Source: an uncultured Bacteroidales bacterium (GTDB taxonomy: Bacteria > Bacteroidota > Bacteroidia > Bacteroidales > Bacteroidaceae). From it: a stretch of 7,728 nt of DNA. Both the position numbers and the translations under genes were made by a program. Within the stretch, counting starts at the first letter, position 1; the number at the start of each line of letters is the position of its first letter. The DNA is taken from assembly GCA_937896105.1 (NCBI GenBank), contig CALBKR010000300.1, positions 1 to 7,728 of the forward strand. Reading direction: 5' to 3'. This document shows positions 1 to 6,793 of this stretch, piece by piece. Below the pieces are notes generated by a model. It did not search any database. It worked only from the letters and a program-made list of their open reading frames with translations, and had not been told where the DNA came from.

Positions 1-1
1 C

Positions 2-1681
2 AACATGGTCAAGGCCAACCAGTACAAGATACAATACCGTGTGATGCTTGCACGTTACCGCGGAAAGCCTATCTGCCCAACCTGCCACGGCACACGCCTG
101 AAGAAGGAGGCAAGCTATGTGAAGGTTGGCGGCGTGAGCATCATTGAGCTGATTGAGATGCCTATCACACGACTGAAGGAGCATTTCGACAACCTGATTC
201 TCGACGAGCACGACACAGCCGTTGCCAAGCGCATACTCACCGAGATACGCAACCGCATCGACTGCCTGCTCGATGTAGGGCTCGGCTACCTCACCCTCAA
301 CCGCCTAAGCAACACGCTGTCAGGCGGTGAGAGCCAGCGCATAAACCTCGTGACCTCGCTCGGAAGCGCACTTGTAGGCTCGCTGTACATACTCGACGAG
401 CCAAGCATCGGACTCCACAGCCGCGATACCGACAGGCTCATCAGCGTGCTCTACCGCCTGCGCGACATAGGAAACACCGTCGTAGTCGTTGAACACGACG
501 AGGAGATAATACGCGCTGCCGATTATATCATAGATGTAGGTCCCAAGGCCGGCTCCTATGGCGGAAACATCGTCTACCGAGGCAACCTCACGGACATCGC
601 CCCCGGCAGCAACAGCTACACACTCAAATACCTTCTTGGCGAGGAGACAATCGAAACCCCGCGCCACCGCCGCACATCGAACAACCTGATAACCATCAAG
701 GGTGCACGGGAAAACAACATGAAGGGAATAGATGTGAATATACCTCTCAACACATTTACCGTTGTGAGCGGTGTCAGCGGCTCGGGAAAATCGACCCTTG
801 TGCGCAACATACTCTACCGCTCTCTGATGCGCCACTTCGGAAACAGCTGCGAAGCCCCCGGGCAGTGCGAGGCTGTAGAAGGGGCATTGAGACAGCTAAA
901 GGGCGTGGAGTTCATCGACCAGAACCCCATCGGCAAGTCGACACGCTCGAACCCCGTCACCTATTTAAAGGTATATGACGACATACGCCACCTCTTTGCC
1001 CAGCAGCCCCTTGCCAAGCAGATGGGCTACGGAGCAGGCCATTTCTCGTTCAACGCCGACGGCGGACGCTGCGAGGAGTGCAAGGGCGAAGGCACAATCA
1101 CCGTGTCGATGCAGTTTATGGCCGACCTCAAGCTCGAGTGCGAAGCCTGCCACGGCAAGCGTTTCAAGAACGAGATTCTGGAGGTAAAGTTCCCCGGCAA
1201 GAGCATATACGACATTCTCGAGATGACCATCGGCGACGCCATCAACTTCTTCCAGGAGCACGGACAGAAGCGCATTGCCGAAAGCCTGCAACCGCTGCAG
1301 GATGTAGGCCTTGCATATATAAAGATGGGGCAATCGTCATCGACCCTCTCGGGAGGCGAGAACCAGCGCGTAAAGCTCGCCTACTACCTGAGCCGCCAGA
1401 GCGACAACCCCACGATGTTCATCTTCGACGAGCCCACCACAGGACTCCATTTCCACGACATAAAGAAGCTGCTCAAATCGTTCGAGCGCCTGCTTGCCCA
1501 CGGGCACTCGCTTGTAGTCATAGAGCACAATATGGATGTGATAAAGTGCGCCGACTACCTCATAGACCTTGGCCCCGAAGGCGGCGAAGAGGGCGGCAAC
1601 CTCGTTGCAGCAGGCACCCCCGAAGAGGTTGCAACCTGCGAAGCGTCATATACCGGAAAGTTCTTGAGAGAGAAACTCTGA
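2..1681 (+). CDS. uvrA: UvrA-type excinuclease ABC subunit A, C-terminal ~560 residues (5' end outside window)
   Basis: The product is the DNA-damage-recognition ATPase of nucleotide excision repair, which loads UvrB at lesions in the cytoplasm. The frame is open to the left edge. The ATG at base 5 is taken as internal, because full UvrA is about 940 residues; the first Walker A and UvrB-binding region would lie upstream. Counting from that Met, I see a CxxC pair (C24, C27), then the first ABC signature LSGGESQ (105-111), Walker B YILDEPS (128-134) and the H-loop His164. The second ATPase follows: Walker A GVSGSGKST (256-264), a CxxC-x19-CxxC zinc module (C356, C359, C379, C382), signature LSGGENQ (448-454), Walker B FIFDEPT (472-478) and His508. 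The C-terminus ends in the usual GTPEEV...CEASYTGKFL pattern. The second signature has GENQ where E. coli has GEAQ; this suggests one of the UvrA paralogues Bacteroidetes often carry, so which copy it is remains open. Family assignment is very secure. Confidence 0.96.
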   Translation, partial: NMVKANQYKIQYRVMLARYRGKPICPTCHGTRLKKEASYVKVGGVSIIELIEMPITRLKEHFDNLILDEHDTAVAKRILTEIRNRIDCLLDVGLGYLTLNRLSNTLSGGESQRINLVTSLGSALVGSLYILDEPSIGLHSRDTDRLISVLYRLRDIGNTVVVVEHDEEIIRAADYIIDVGPKAGSYGGNIVYRGNLTDIAPGSNSYTLKYLLGEETIETPRHRRTSNNLITIKGARENNMKGIDVNIPLNTFTVVSGVSGSGKSTLVRNILYRSLMRHFGNSCEAPGQCEAVEGALRQLKGVEFIDQNPIGKSTRSNPVTYLKVYDDIRHLFAQQPLAKQMGYGAGHFSFNADGGRCEECKGEGTITVSMQFMADLKLECEACHGKRFKNEILEVKFPGKSIYDILEMTIGDAINFFQEHGQKRIAESLQPLQDVGLAYIKMGQSSSTLSGGENQRVKLAYYLSRQSDNPTMFIFDEPTTGLHFHDIKKLLKSFERLLAHGHSLVVIEHNMDVIKCADYLIDLGPEGGEEGGNLVAAGTPEEVATCEASYTGKFLREKL

Positions 1682-1695
1682 TTAGCACCTTTACC

Positions 1696-2277
1696 CTACA
1701 CCAACCCATAGAACACTCCGCCGAAGATACCGGCAAGGAGCAGAATGAGTATCGGGCTTACCTTGAAGAATTTCATCGCCACAAAGGCTGCAATGAACAG
1801 CCCCACGCTCACCCAGAACTGCAGAGGCGTCTCCGATGGAGAACCGAAATTCTCCTCGGTCATCAGCAACAGCGCCGCAGAAGCTATAAGCCCCACCACA
1901 GCAGGACGCAGAACCTTAAAGATAGCCTCCACATTGGGGTGCTTGCAATATTTCATAAAGAAACGGCTCACCAACAGCATCAGCACCACCGACGGCAGCA
2001 TAACTGCCAACGAAGATACCATAGAACCGAGCACAGCCAATGCCTCGGAACCTGTTGCTTTGAGTGCGGCCGTGTAACCCACGTATGTAGCCGAGTTGAT
2101 GCCTATGGGACCCGGAGTCATCTGGCTGACAGCTACAATATCGGTAAACTCCGAAGCCGTGAGCCAGGCGTGGTTCGCCACCACCTCGCCCTGTATCACC
2201 GACAGCATACCATAGCCCCCACCGAATGAGAAGAGGCCAATCATCAGGAACGAGCAGAATAGTTCAATGAATATCAT
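1696..2277 (-). CDS. CHR-family (chromate-type) transporter, second half-protein
   Basis: This 193-residue membrane protein matches one half of a ChrA-type anion transporter (short-chain CHR). Family members expel chromate; in an anaerobe the natural substrate is unknown. Visible motifs are FSFGGGYGM (residues 17-25 region) and QMTPGPIGINSATYVGY (52-68), the conserved TPGP-type loop. Hydrophobic segments lie at about 3-25, 45-70, 78-106, 120-139, 153-172 and 174-192. Full-length ChrA is about 400 residues and has two such halves; here the halves are separate genes. Its ATG overlaps the stop of the upstream half-gene as ATGA (bases 2277-2274), and an AGGAGG sits 9 bases before the start, so the two are probably translated together and act as a heterodimer. 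The gene ends 14 bases from the convergent uvrA stop. Membership of the CHR family is confident; the transported ion is not. Confidence 0.93.
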   Translation of the reverse strand: MIFIELFCSFLMIGLFSFGGGYGMLSVIQGEVVANHAWLTASEFTDIVAVSQMTPGPIGINSATYVGYTAALKATGSEALAVLGSMVSSLAVMLPSVVLMLLVSRFFMKYCKHPNVEAIFKVLRPAVVGLIASAALLLMTEENFGSPSETPLQFWVSVGLFIAAFVAMKFFKVSPILILLLAGIFGGVFYGLV

Positions 2278-2819
2278 ATCTTGTTCCCTCCTATTCTACC
2301 CCACACAAAGCCGGCAAGCCCGGCAGCAAGTATCACAAAAACCGGCGACACGCCAAGTGCCACTATCAGCACTGCCGACAGCACAGGAATCCAAGCCATC
2401 GACCACCCCACCTTCGCCGCCTTTGCCACATTGAAGACAGGCACGGCTATGAGAGCCACAACCACAGGGCGCAACCCCTTGAAGACATTGTTCACCGCCT
2501 CGATGTGGCGGAACTGGCGGAAGAAGAGCGCGATGAGCAATATTATCACAACCGACGGCAACACACAGCCGAATGCCGCAGCCAACGCCCCACGCACTCC
2601 GCGCAGCTTATAGCCTATGAAGACAGCCATATTCACCGCGAAGACACCGGGAGCCGACTGTGCCACAGCCAACAGGTCGACAAAATCCTCCTTGCCCACC
2701 CAACGGTTACGCTGCACCACATCGCTCTCGATGAGCGGTATCATAGCATATCCGCCGCCAAAGGTAAACAGCCCGATGCGGAAGAATGTCGTGAAGAGTT
2801 TCAACAGTGATGCCGGCAT
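2274..2819 (-). CDS. CHR-family (chromate-type) transporter, first half-protein
   Basis: This 181-residue membrane protein is the partner half of the split CHR transporter. Near the N-terminus it shows FTFGGGYAMIPLIE (18-31), typical of short-chain CHR proteins, then QSAPGVFAVNMAVFIGY (54-70). The latter is the counterpart of the TPGP loop in the second half, but has SAPGV in place of TPGPI, so the halves are diverged and not duplicates. Hydrophobic segments lie at about 5-28, 46-70, 76-100, 116-135 and 139-174. In Bacillus subtilis the paired short CHR proteins are known to work only together, which fits the ATGA overlap seen here. The ATG at 2819 is preceded by an AT-rich stretch with no Shine-Dalgarno. 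I found no TAnnTTTG box in the 99 bases up to purL, so the pair is either read through from purL, which lies upstream on the same strand, or uses a promoter I cannot recognise. Confidence 0.93.
   Translation of the reverse strand: MPASLLKLFTTFFRIGLFTFGGGYAMIPLIESDVVQRNRWVGKEDFVDLLAVAQSAPGVFAVNMAVFIGYKLRGVRGALAAAFGCVLPSVVIILLIALFFRQFRHIEAVNNVFKGLRPVVVALIAVPVFNVAKAAKVGWSMAWIPVLSAVLIVALGVSPVFVILAAGLAGFVWGRIGGNKI
2287..2292 (-). promoter_or_regulatory. Strong Shine-Dalgarno (AGGAGG) for the second chr half-gene
   Basis: On the - strand AGGAGG is followed by 9 bases and then the ATG at 2277. The site lies inside the last codons of the upstream half-gene (encoding its Gly-Gly-Asn-Lys end). None of the three other gene starts in the window has a comparable sequence, so this site fixes the start and points to translation re-initiation at the ATGA overlap. 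Confidence 0.8.
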
Positions 2820-2820
2820 T

Positions 2821-2919
2821 TTAATAGATTAAAAATTAAAGACCACTAAAGAGAATTAAGGAGGACTAAAGCACATTAATGCTCCTTAATCCCCCTTAAT
2901 AGCCCTTAATCTACTTTAT
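2821..2919. repeat. AT-rich spacer with a strict 10-base YTAA repeat and a 9-bp inverted repeat
   Basis: This is the gap between purL and the chr pair. TTAA or CTAA recurs at 2836, 2846, 2856, 2866, 2876, 2886, 2896 and 2906, always exactly 10 bases apart, with a ninth in-phase TTAT at 2916 that reaches the purL stop. The left half reads mostly as TAAAG/TTAAG and the right half as CCTTAAT, so the array is roughly symmetrical about its middle. One exact inverted repeat is ATTAAGGAG (2855-2863) with CTCCTTAAT (2882-2890), enclosing 18 bases; other units could pair in shifted registers. TTAA also occurs out of phase at 2821 and 2829. Possible roles are a purL terminator or mRNA 3' end, a protein-binding array, or a dispersed intergenic repeat. 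No open frame crosses it. The periodicity is read directly; function is unknown. Confidence 0.85.
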
Positions 2920-5900
2920 CATTTCATTTTTTCATTGACCCAATTATAGGCATTGCGGAAAATCTCTATCCACGGAGTAACATCGTCACCCAAGCGGTTT
3001 GCAGGATAAGCGGCACACTGCCAGGGGAAGATAGCACGCTCGGGGTGAGGCATCATTGCCACGTGACGGCCGTTTGCGCTTGCCATCGCAGCCACGTTGT
3101 AATCGGAACCGTTGGGGTTCGCAGGATAGCCCTCATATGAGTACTGTGCAACGATGTTATATTTTTCGGCGTTGTATGGCAGAGAGAACTTGCCCTCGCC
3201 GTGAGCCACCCACACACCAAGATTGCTGCCCGAGAGCGAGCCGAACAGAACGCTGTTGTTCTGGGGGATGTTCACGCCGACGAACGACGACTCGAATTTG
3301 TGTGAATCGTTATGCAGCATACGGCCACGCTCGGCATATTCGGGGTTGATGAGGTTCAGCTCCATCATCAGCTGACAGCCGTTGCATATACCGAGTGAGA
3401 GAGTATCCTCGCGCTGATAGAAGCGGTCGAGAGCAGCCTTCGCCTTGGGGTTGAAGAGGAAACCGCCTGCCCATCCCTTGGCCGAGCCAAGAACATCGGA
3501 GTTCGAGAAACCGCCGCAGAAGACGATGAAGTTCACCTCGTCGAGAGTCTCACGGCCGCCGATGAGGTCGGACATTGTAACATCCTTCACATCAAAGCCT
3601 GCGAGATACATTGCATACGCCATCTCGCGCTCGCCGTTCGTACCCTTCTCGCGGATGATGGCTGCACGCACGCCCGATTTCTCACGACGGTCGGCCGACA
3701 TACCATAACCCGCCAGCTTGCCGTCGAAACGCGCCGGCAGACGGAAGCGGAGAGGCTGCAGCTTGTAGTTTTTCAAGCGCTCGCTTGCACAGAAGTTGAA
3801 CCTCTGCTTGAGATCCATCAGATATGAGCTGTCGAACCACACATCGCGGTAGTGCTCAATGTCGAACAGGCGTGTACGCCTATCCTTGGCAACGGCAATG
3901 TGGCGCTTCTCGCAAGGTGTACCAATCTTCACGAAACAGATGCCTGCATCGTCAAGAATTGACTGCATACGGCACTTGTCCTTGTCGGCAACCTGAATTA
4001 CCAATGCAGGATTCTCGGCAAACAGCAGTTTGACGATATCCGTCTCGGCAATATCGTTGAGGTTTATCTCCATACCGCCCTTGGTGTTTGCGAAACACAT
4101 CTCGAGCAACGTAGTTATGAGACCACCGGCCGATATATCGTGACCGGCCATAATTATACCCTCGTTCACAAGCTTTTGAACGGCATTGAAAGCCTCGGCA
4201 AAATACTCGGGGTTCTCCACTGTGGGAACATCGTCACCGATGCAGTTGAGTGTCTGCGCGAACGCCGAACCGCCAAGACGCAAGCGGTCGAAGCTGAAAT
4301 CGATGTGGTAGAACGCACTCTTCGGCTCGTTAACCATTACAGGAGAAACCACCTTGCGCACATCGGAAACCTCACCGCCAGCAGAAACAATCACCGTACC
4401 CGGGCTTATAACCTTTGTTCCGTCGGGATATTTCTGTGTCATCGAGAGCGAATCCTTGCCTGTGGGCACATTGATGTTGAGTGCGCAGCAGAAATCGCTC
4501 AAAGCCTCGACGCCGCGGTACAGACGCGCATCCTCGCCCTCCTGTGAGCGGCAAGGCCACATCCAGTTGGCACTGAGCGAGATACTCTTTATGCCGTTGG
4601 CAAGCGGAGCGAGAGCGATATTTGTCAAGGCCTCGGAAACTGCAAGCACCGAACCCTTTGCCGGGTCGGCAAGACCTGCCTGCGGAGCGTGGCCGATAGA
4701 GGTTGCGATACCCTTCTTGCCACGATAGTCGAGTGTCACCACACCACAGTCGCTGAGCGGCAACTGGATTTCGCCCTGGCACTGCTGGCGTGCAATCTTG
4801 CCTGTCACCGAACGGTCTACCTTGTTTGTAAGCCAGTCCTTGCAGGCAACAGCCTCAAGACGCAGCACATCGGTGAGATACTCCTCAATCTTTGCCTCGT
4901 CATACTCGGCATCCTTATAGTGGCGCTCGACAGTCTTGTCGACCATATATGTCTTTGGTGAAGAGCCGAACATCTGGCTCACGGAGAGGTCGAAAGGACG
5001 CACGCCGTCGGCCTGCTCGAATGCGAAACGGGCATCGCCGGTTGTCTCGCCCACAACATACATCGGGGCACGCTCACGCTCGGCAACCTTGCGAACATAC
5101 TCTATGGCATCCTCCTTGATGAGCAAGCCCATACGCTCCTGCGACTCGTTTGCTATAATCTCCTTTGCCGACAAAGTGCTGTCACCTACCGGCAGGTCGG
5201 CCATCTTTATAAGGCCACCGCACTCCTCGACAAGCTCGGACAAGCAGTTTACGTGACCGGCCGAACCGTGGTCGTGGATAGAAACCACGGGGTTGGTATC
5301 ATCCTCGCACAGGGCACGCACCACGTTGTAAGCACGTTTCTGCATCTCGGCGTTGGCACGCTGCACAGCATTAAGTTCAATACCCGATGAGTAACGGCCT
5401 GTATCGACCGATGAAACCGAGCCGCCGCCAAGACCGATGCGATAGTTGTCGCCACCCATCACAATGACCTTGTTGCCCTTTTCGGGCGCGCCCTTGAGGC
5501 AGTCGCGGCGTGTACCGTAACCGACACCGCCTGCAAGCATAATCACCTTGTCGTATCCGTACACCTCGTCGTTCTCCTTGTGCTCGAACGTGAGCACAGA
5601 ACCGCAGATGAGCGGCTGGCCGAACTTGTTGCCGAAATCGGAAGCACCGTTCGATGCCTTTGTCAATATCTGCTCCGGAGTCTGGTAGAGCCACTTGCGC
5701 ACAGGGAGCACCTCCTCCCATTTACGGTCGTCGTACGTACGCGGATAAGAGGTCATATACACGGCTGTACCGGCAATAGGCCATGAGCCCTTACCGCCAC
5801 CCATACGGTCGCGGATTTCGCCACCGGTACCGGTAGAGGCACCGTTGAAAGGCTCTACCGTTGTGGGGAAGTTGTGAGTCTCGGCCTTGAGCGAGATAAC

Positions 5901-6620
5901 TGTCTCGATATCCTTTATCACGAAATAGTCGGGAATCGAGTGGTCGGCCGGAGCGAACTGCTCGACAACAGGACCCTGTGCAAATGCCACATTATCCTTA
6001 TAGGCCGATATTATGCTGTTGCGGTTCTCGTTTGTGGTGCGTTTTATCATCGCAAAGAGCGAAGAAGGCATCTCCTCGCCGTCGATGATGAATGTACCGC
6101 CGAAAATCTTGTGACGGCAGTGCTCCGAGTTTATCTGCGCAAAGCCGAACACCTCGCTGTCGGTGAGCTTGCGTCCGAGCTCATCCTCAACGCGGTGCAG
6201 ATAGTCTATCTCCTCCTTTGACAGGGCAAGACCCTCCTGCTCGTTGTAGCTGTCGAGGTCTTCGATGAACTCGATTGGCTTCGGCTCGATATCCACAGTG
6301 AAGATTGCCTGGTCGAGGCCACGGTACATACGCTGCAGCATCGGGTCATACTCGGCATCCTCGCTCTCAACGGGGAAATACTCCTCGATGCGCACGATAC
6401 CCTCAAGACCCATATTCTGGGTTATCTCGACGGCATTGGTGCTCCAAGGGGTAATCATCTCGCGGCGCGGCCCCACGAAGAAGCCCTCCATCGACTCGCC
6501 CTCGACAGGCTTTGCCTCACTATACAGCCAGCACAGTTTCTCAACATCGGCAGCTGTCAACATATTATTTGCTTGGGTAGCTATAACCGAACCACCCTGG
6601 GTCGTAAAGAAATAGATCAT
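2919..6620 (-). CDS. purL: Phosphoribosylformylglycinamidine synthase (FGAM synthetase), large single-chain form
   Basis: This 1233-residue cytosolic enzyme converts FGAR plus glutamine and ATP into FGAM, the fourth step of de novo purine synthesis. It is the large form found in E. coli (1295 residues) and eukaryotes, with PurS-, PurL- and PurQ-like parts fused. An N-terminal PurS-like domain spans about 1-150, followed by a linker with NSEHCRHK (164-171). The first synthetase half has KAETHNFPT (245-253, His249) and a glycine-rich GTGGEIRDRMGGGKG stretch (264-278). The second, nucleotide-binding-like half lies at about 610-930. A class I glutamine amidotransferase domain covers about 980-1233. 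The amidotransferase has GICNGCQ with the Cys1079 nucleophile, and PHPE with His1192 and Glu1194, so the triad is intact. The start MIYFF is natural for the family and sits 44 bases downstream of a TAnnTTTG box. There is no Shine-Dalgarno. No frameshift or missing motif was seen. It is divergent from the ZIP gene and precedes the chr pair on the same strand. Confidence 0.98.
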   Translation of the reverse strand: MIYFFTTQGGSVIATQANNMLTAADVEKLCWLYSEAKPVEGESMEGFFVGPRREMITPWSTNAVEITQNMGLEGIVRIEEYFPVESEDAEYDPMLQRMYRGLDQAIFTVDIEPKPIEFIEDLDSYNEQEGLALSKEEIDYLHRVEDELGRKLTDSEVFGFAQINSEHCRHKIFGGTFIIDGEEMPSSLFAMIKRTTNENRNSIISAYKDNVAFAQGPVVEQFAPADHSIPDYFVIKDIETVISLKAETHNFPTTVEPFNGASTGTGGEIRDRMGGGKGSWPIAGTAVYMTSYPRTYDDRKWEEVLPVRKWLYQTPEQILTKASNGASDFGNKFGQPLICGSVLTFEHKENDEVYGYDKVIMLAGGVGYGTRRDCLKGAPEKGNKVIVMGGDNYRIGLGGGSVSSVDTGRYSSGIELNAVQRANAEMQKRAYNVVRALCEDDTNPVVSIHDHGSAGHVNCLSELVEECGGLIKMADLPVGDSTLSAKEIIANESQERMGLLIKEDAIEYVRKVAERERAPMYVVGETTGDARFAFEQADGVRPFDLSVSQMFGSSPKTYMVDKTVERHYKDAEYDEAKIEEYLTDVLRLEAVACKDWLTNKVDRSVTGKIARQQCQGEIQLPLSDCGVVTLDYRGKKGIATSIGHAPQAGLADPAKGSVLAVSEALTNIALAPLANGIKSISLSANWMWPCRSQEGEDARLYRGVEALSDFCCALNINVPTGKDSLSMTQKYPDGTKVISPGTVIVSAGGEVSDVRKVVSPVMVNEPKSAFYHIDFSFDRLRLGGSAFAQTLNCIGDDVPTVENPEYFAEAFNAVQKLVNEGIIMAGHDISAGGLITTLLEMCFANTKGGMEINLNDIAETDIVKLLFAENPALVIQVADKDKCRMQSILDDAGICFVKIGTPCEKRHIAVAKDRRTRLFDIEHYRDVWFDSSYLMDLKQRFNFCASERLKNYKLQPLRFRLPARFDGKLAGYGMSADRREKSGVRAAIIREKGTNGEREMAYAMYLAGFDVKDVTMSDLIGGRETLDEVNFIVFCGGFSNSDVLGSAKGWAGGFLFNPKAKAALDRFYQREDTLSLGICNGCQLMMELNLINPEYAERGRMLHNDSHKFESSFVGVNIPQNNSVLFGSLSGSNLGVWVAHGEGKFSLPYNAEKYNIVAQYSYEGYPANPNGSDYNVAAMASANGRHVAMMPHPERAIFPWQCAAYPANRLGDDVTPWIEIFRNAYNWVNEKMK

Positions 6621-6646
6621 ATAGTGTTATCAGTTTTGTTACAAAA

Positions 6647-6654
6647 TATATTTG
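6647..6654 (+). promoter_or_regulatory. Candidate upstream -7 box facing the ZIP gene (TATATTTG)
   Basis: This is an exact TAnnTTTG match on the + strand. Initiation near 6661 would give a leader of about 130 bases before the ZIP ATG. It is also explained as the mirror arm of the dyad, so its promoter activity is uncertain. No clear -33 element is visible. Confidence 0.35.
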
Positions 6655-6663
6655 CGCTTAGCG

Positions 6664-6671
6664 CAAAGATA
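6664..6671 (-). promoter_or_regulatory. Candidate purL promoter -7 box (TATCTTTG)
   Basis: On the - strand TATCTTTG is an exact match to the Bacteroidetes -7 consensus TAnnTTTG. Transcription would start a few bases downstream, giving a leader of roughly 35 bases before the purL ATG at 6620. That is too short for a known purine riboswitch. I see no convincing TTTG at -33. The box is the outer part of the dyad at 6647-6671. Confidence 0.6.
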
Positions 6672-6767
6672 ACTATAAAATATGACATTAAGATATATTC
6701 AGGAAGATTTGTTTTTGTTATAATACTATTATCCTGCAAAGCCACATCGTGTGTAACTATTTTTAAT

Positions 6768-6775
6768 TACATTTG
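6768..6775 (+). promoter_or_regulatory. Candidate proximal -7 box for the ZIP gene (TACATTTG)
   Basis: This is an exact TAnnTTTG match ending 18 bases before the ATG at 6794. Initiation about 7 bases downstream would leave a leader of only 10-15 bases without a Shine-Dalgarno, which is plausible in Bacteroidetes. A weak inverted repeat, TGTAA (6752-6756) and TTACA (6767-6771), overlaps the box and could be an operator half-site pair, but five-base arms in AT-rich DNA may be chance. The -33 region shows no obvious TTTG. Confidence 0.5.
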
Positions 6776-6793
6776 CAGACAAAATCAACTGTT

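Larger units (their letters stand above)
6647..6671. promoter_or_regulatory. 25-bp dyad overlapping the purL core promoter; candidate operator
   Basis: On the + strand an 11-base arm TATATTTGCGC (6647-6657) and an arm GCGCAAAGATA (6661-6671) flank a TTA centre. The inner seven bases of each arm, TTTGCGC and GCGCAAA, pair perfectly; over 11 bases there is one mismatch. Each arm carries a complete TAnnTTTG box, facing the other: TATATTTG on + and TATCTTTG on -. A dimeric regulator bound here would cover the purL promoter. The two boxes could also be genuine opposed promoters. The E. coli PurR operator has a central CG between GCAAA-type halves and differs from this, so I do not name a regulator. 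Confidence 0.55.

Noticed and set aside
320..835. A 171-codon - strand open frame inside uvrA
   Set aside because: It is opposite the intact UvrA signature, Walker B and second Walker A, and is a shadow of codon bias.
1664..1680. Possible small hairpin (AGAG with CTCT) at the uvrA 3' end
   Set aside because: The stem is only four base pairs with no T-run after it, so it is not a credible terminator.
1078..2229. A 383-codon + strand open frame running from inside uvrA across the convergent junction and antisense to the chr gene
   Set aside because: It overlaps two strongly supported genes in other frames. Its product is Arg/His-rich with no domain or membrane pattern, as expected for a shadow frame in high-GC-third-position coding DNA.
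4140..4547. Several 90-135-codon + strand open frames antisense to purL
   Set aside because: purL is uninterrupted with all expected motifs. These frames lack starts with ribosome sites, lack family features and overlap each other.
6621..6663. A purine riboswitch in the purL leader
   Set aside because: The leader predicted from the -7 box is only about 35 bases and shows no purine-aptamer-like three-helix layout.
6719..6724. TATAAT resembling an E. coli sigma-70 -10 box
   Set aside because: Bacteroidetes promoters use TAnnTTTG instead. There is no TTGACA-like box about 17 bases upstream, and the region is AT-rich enough for chance.
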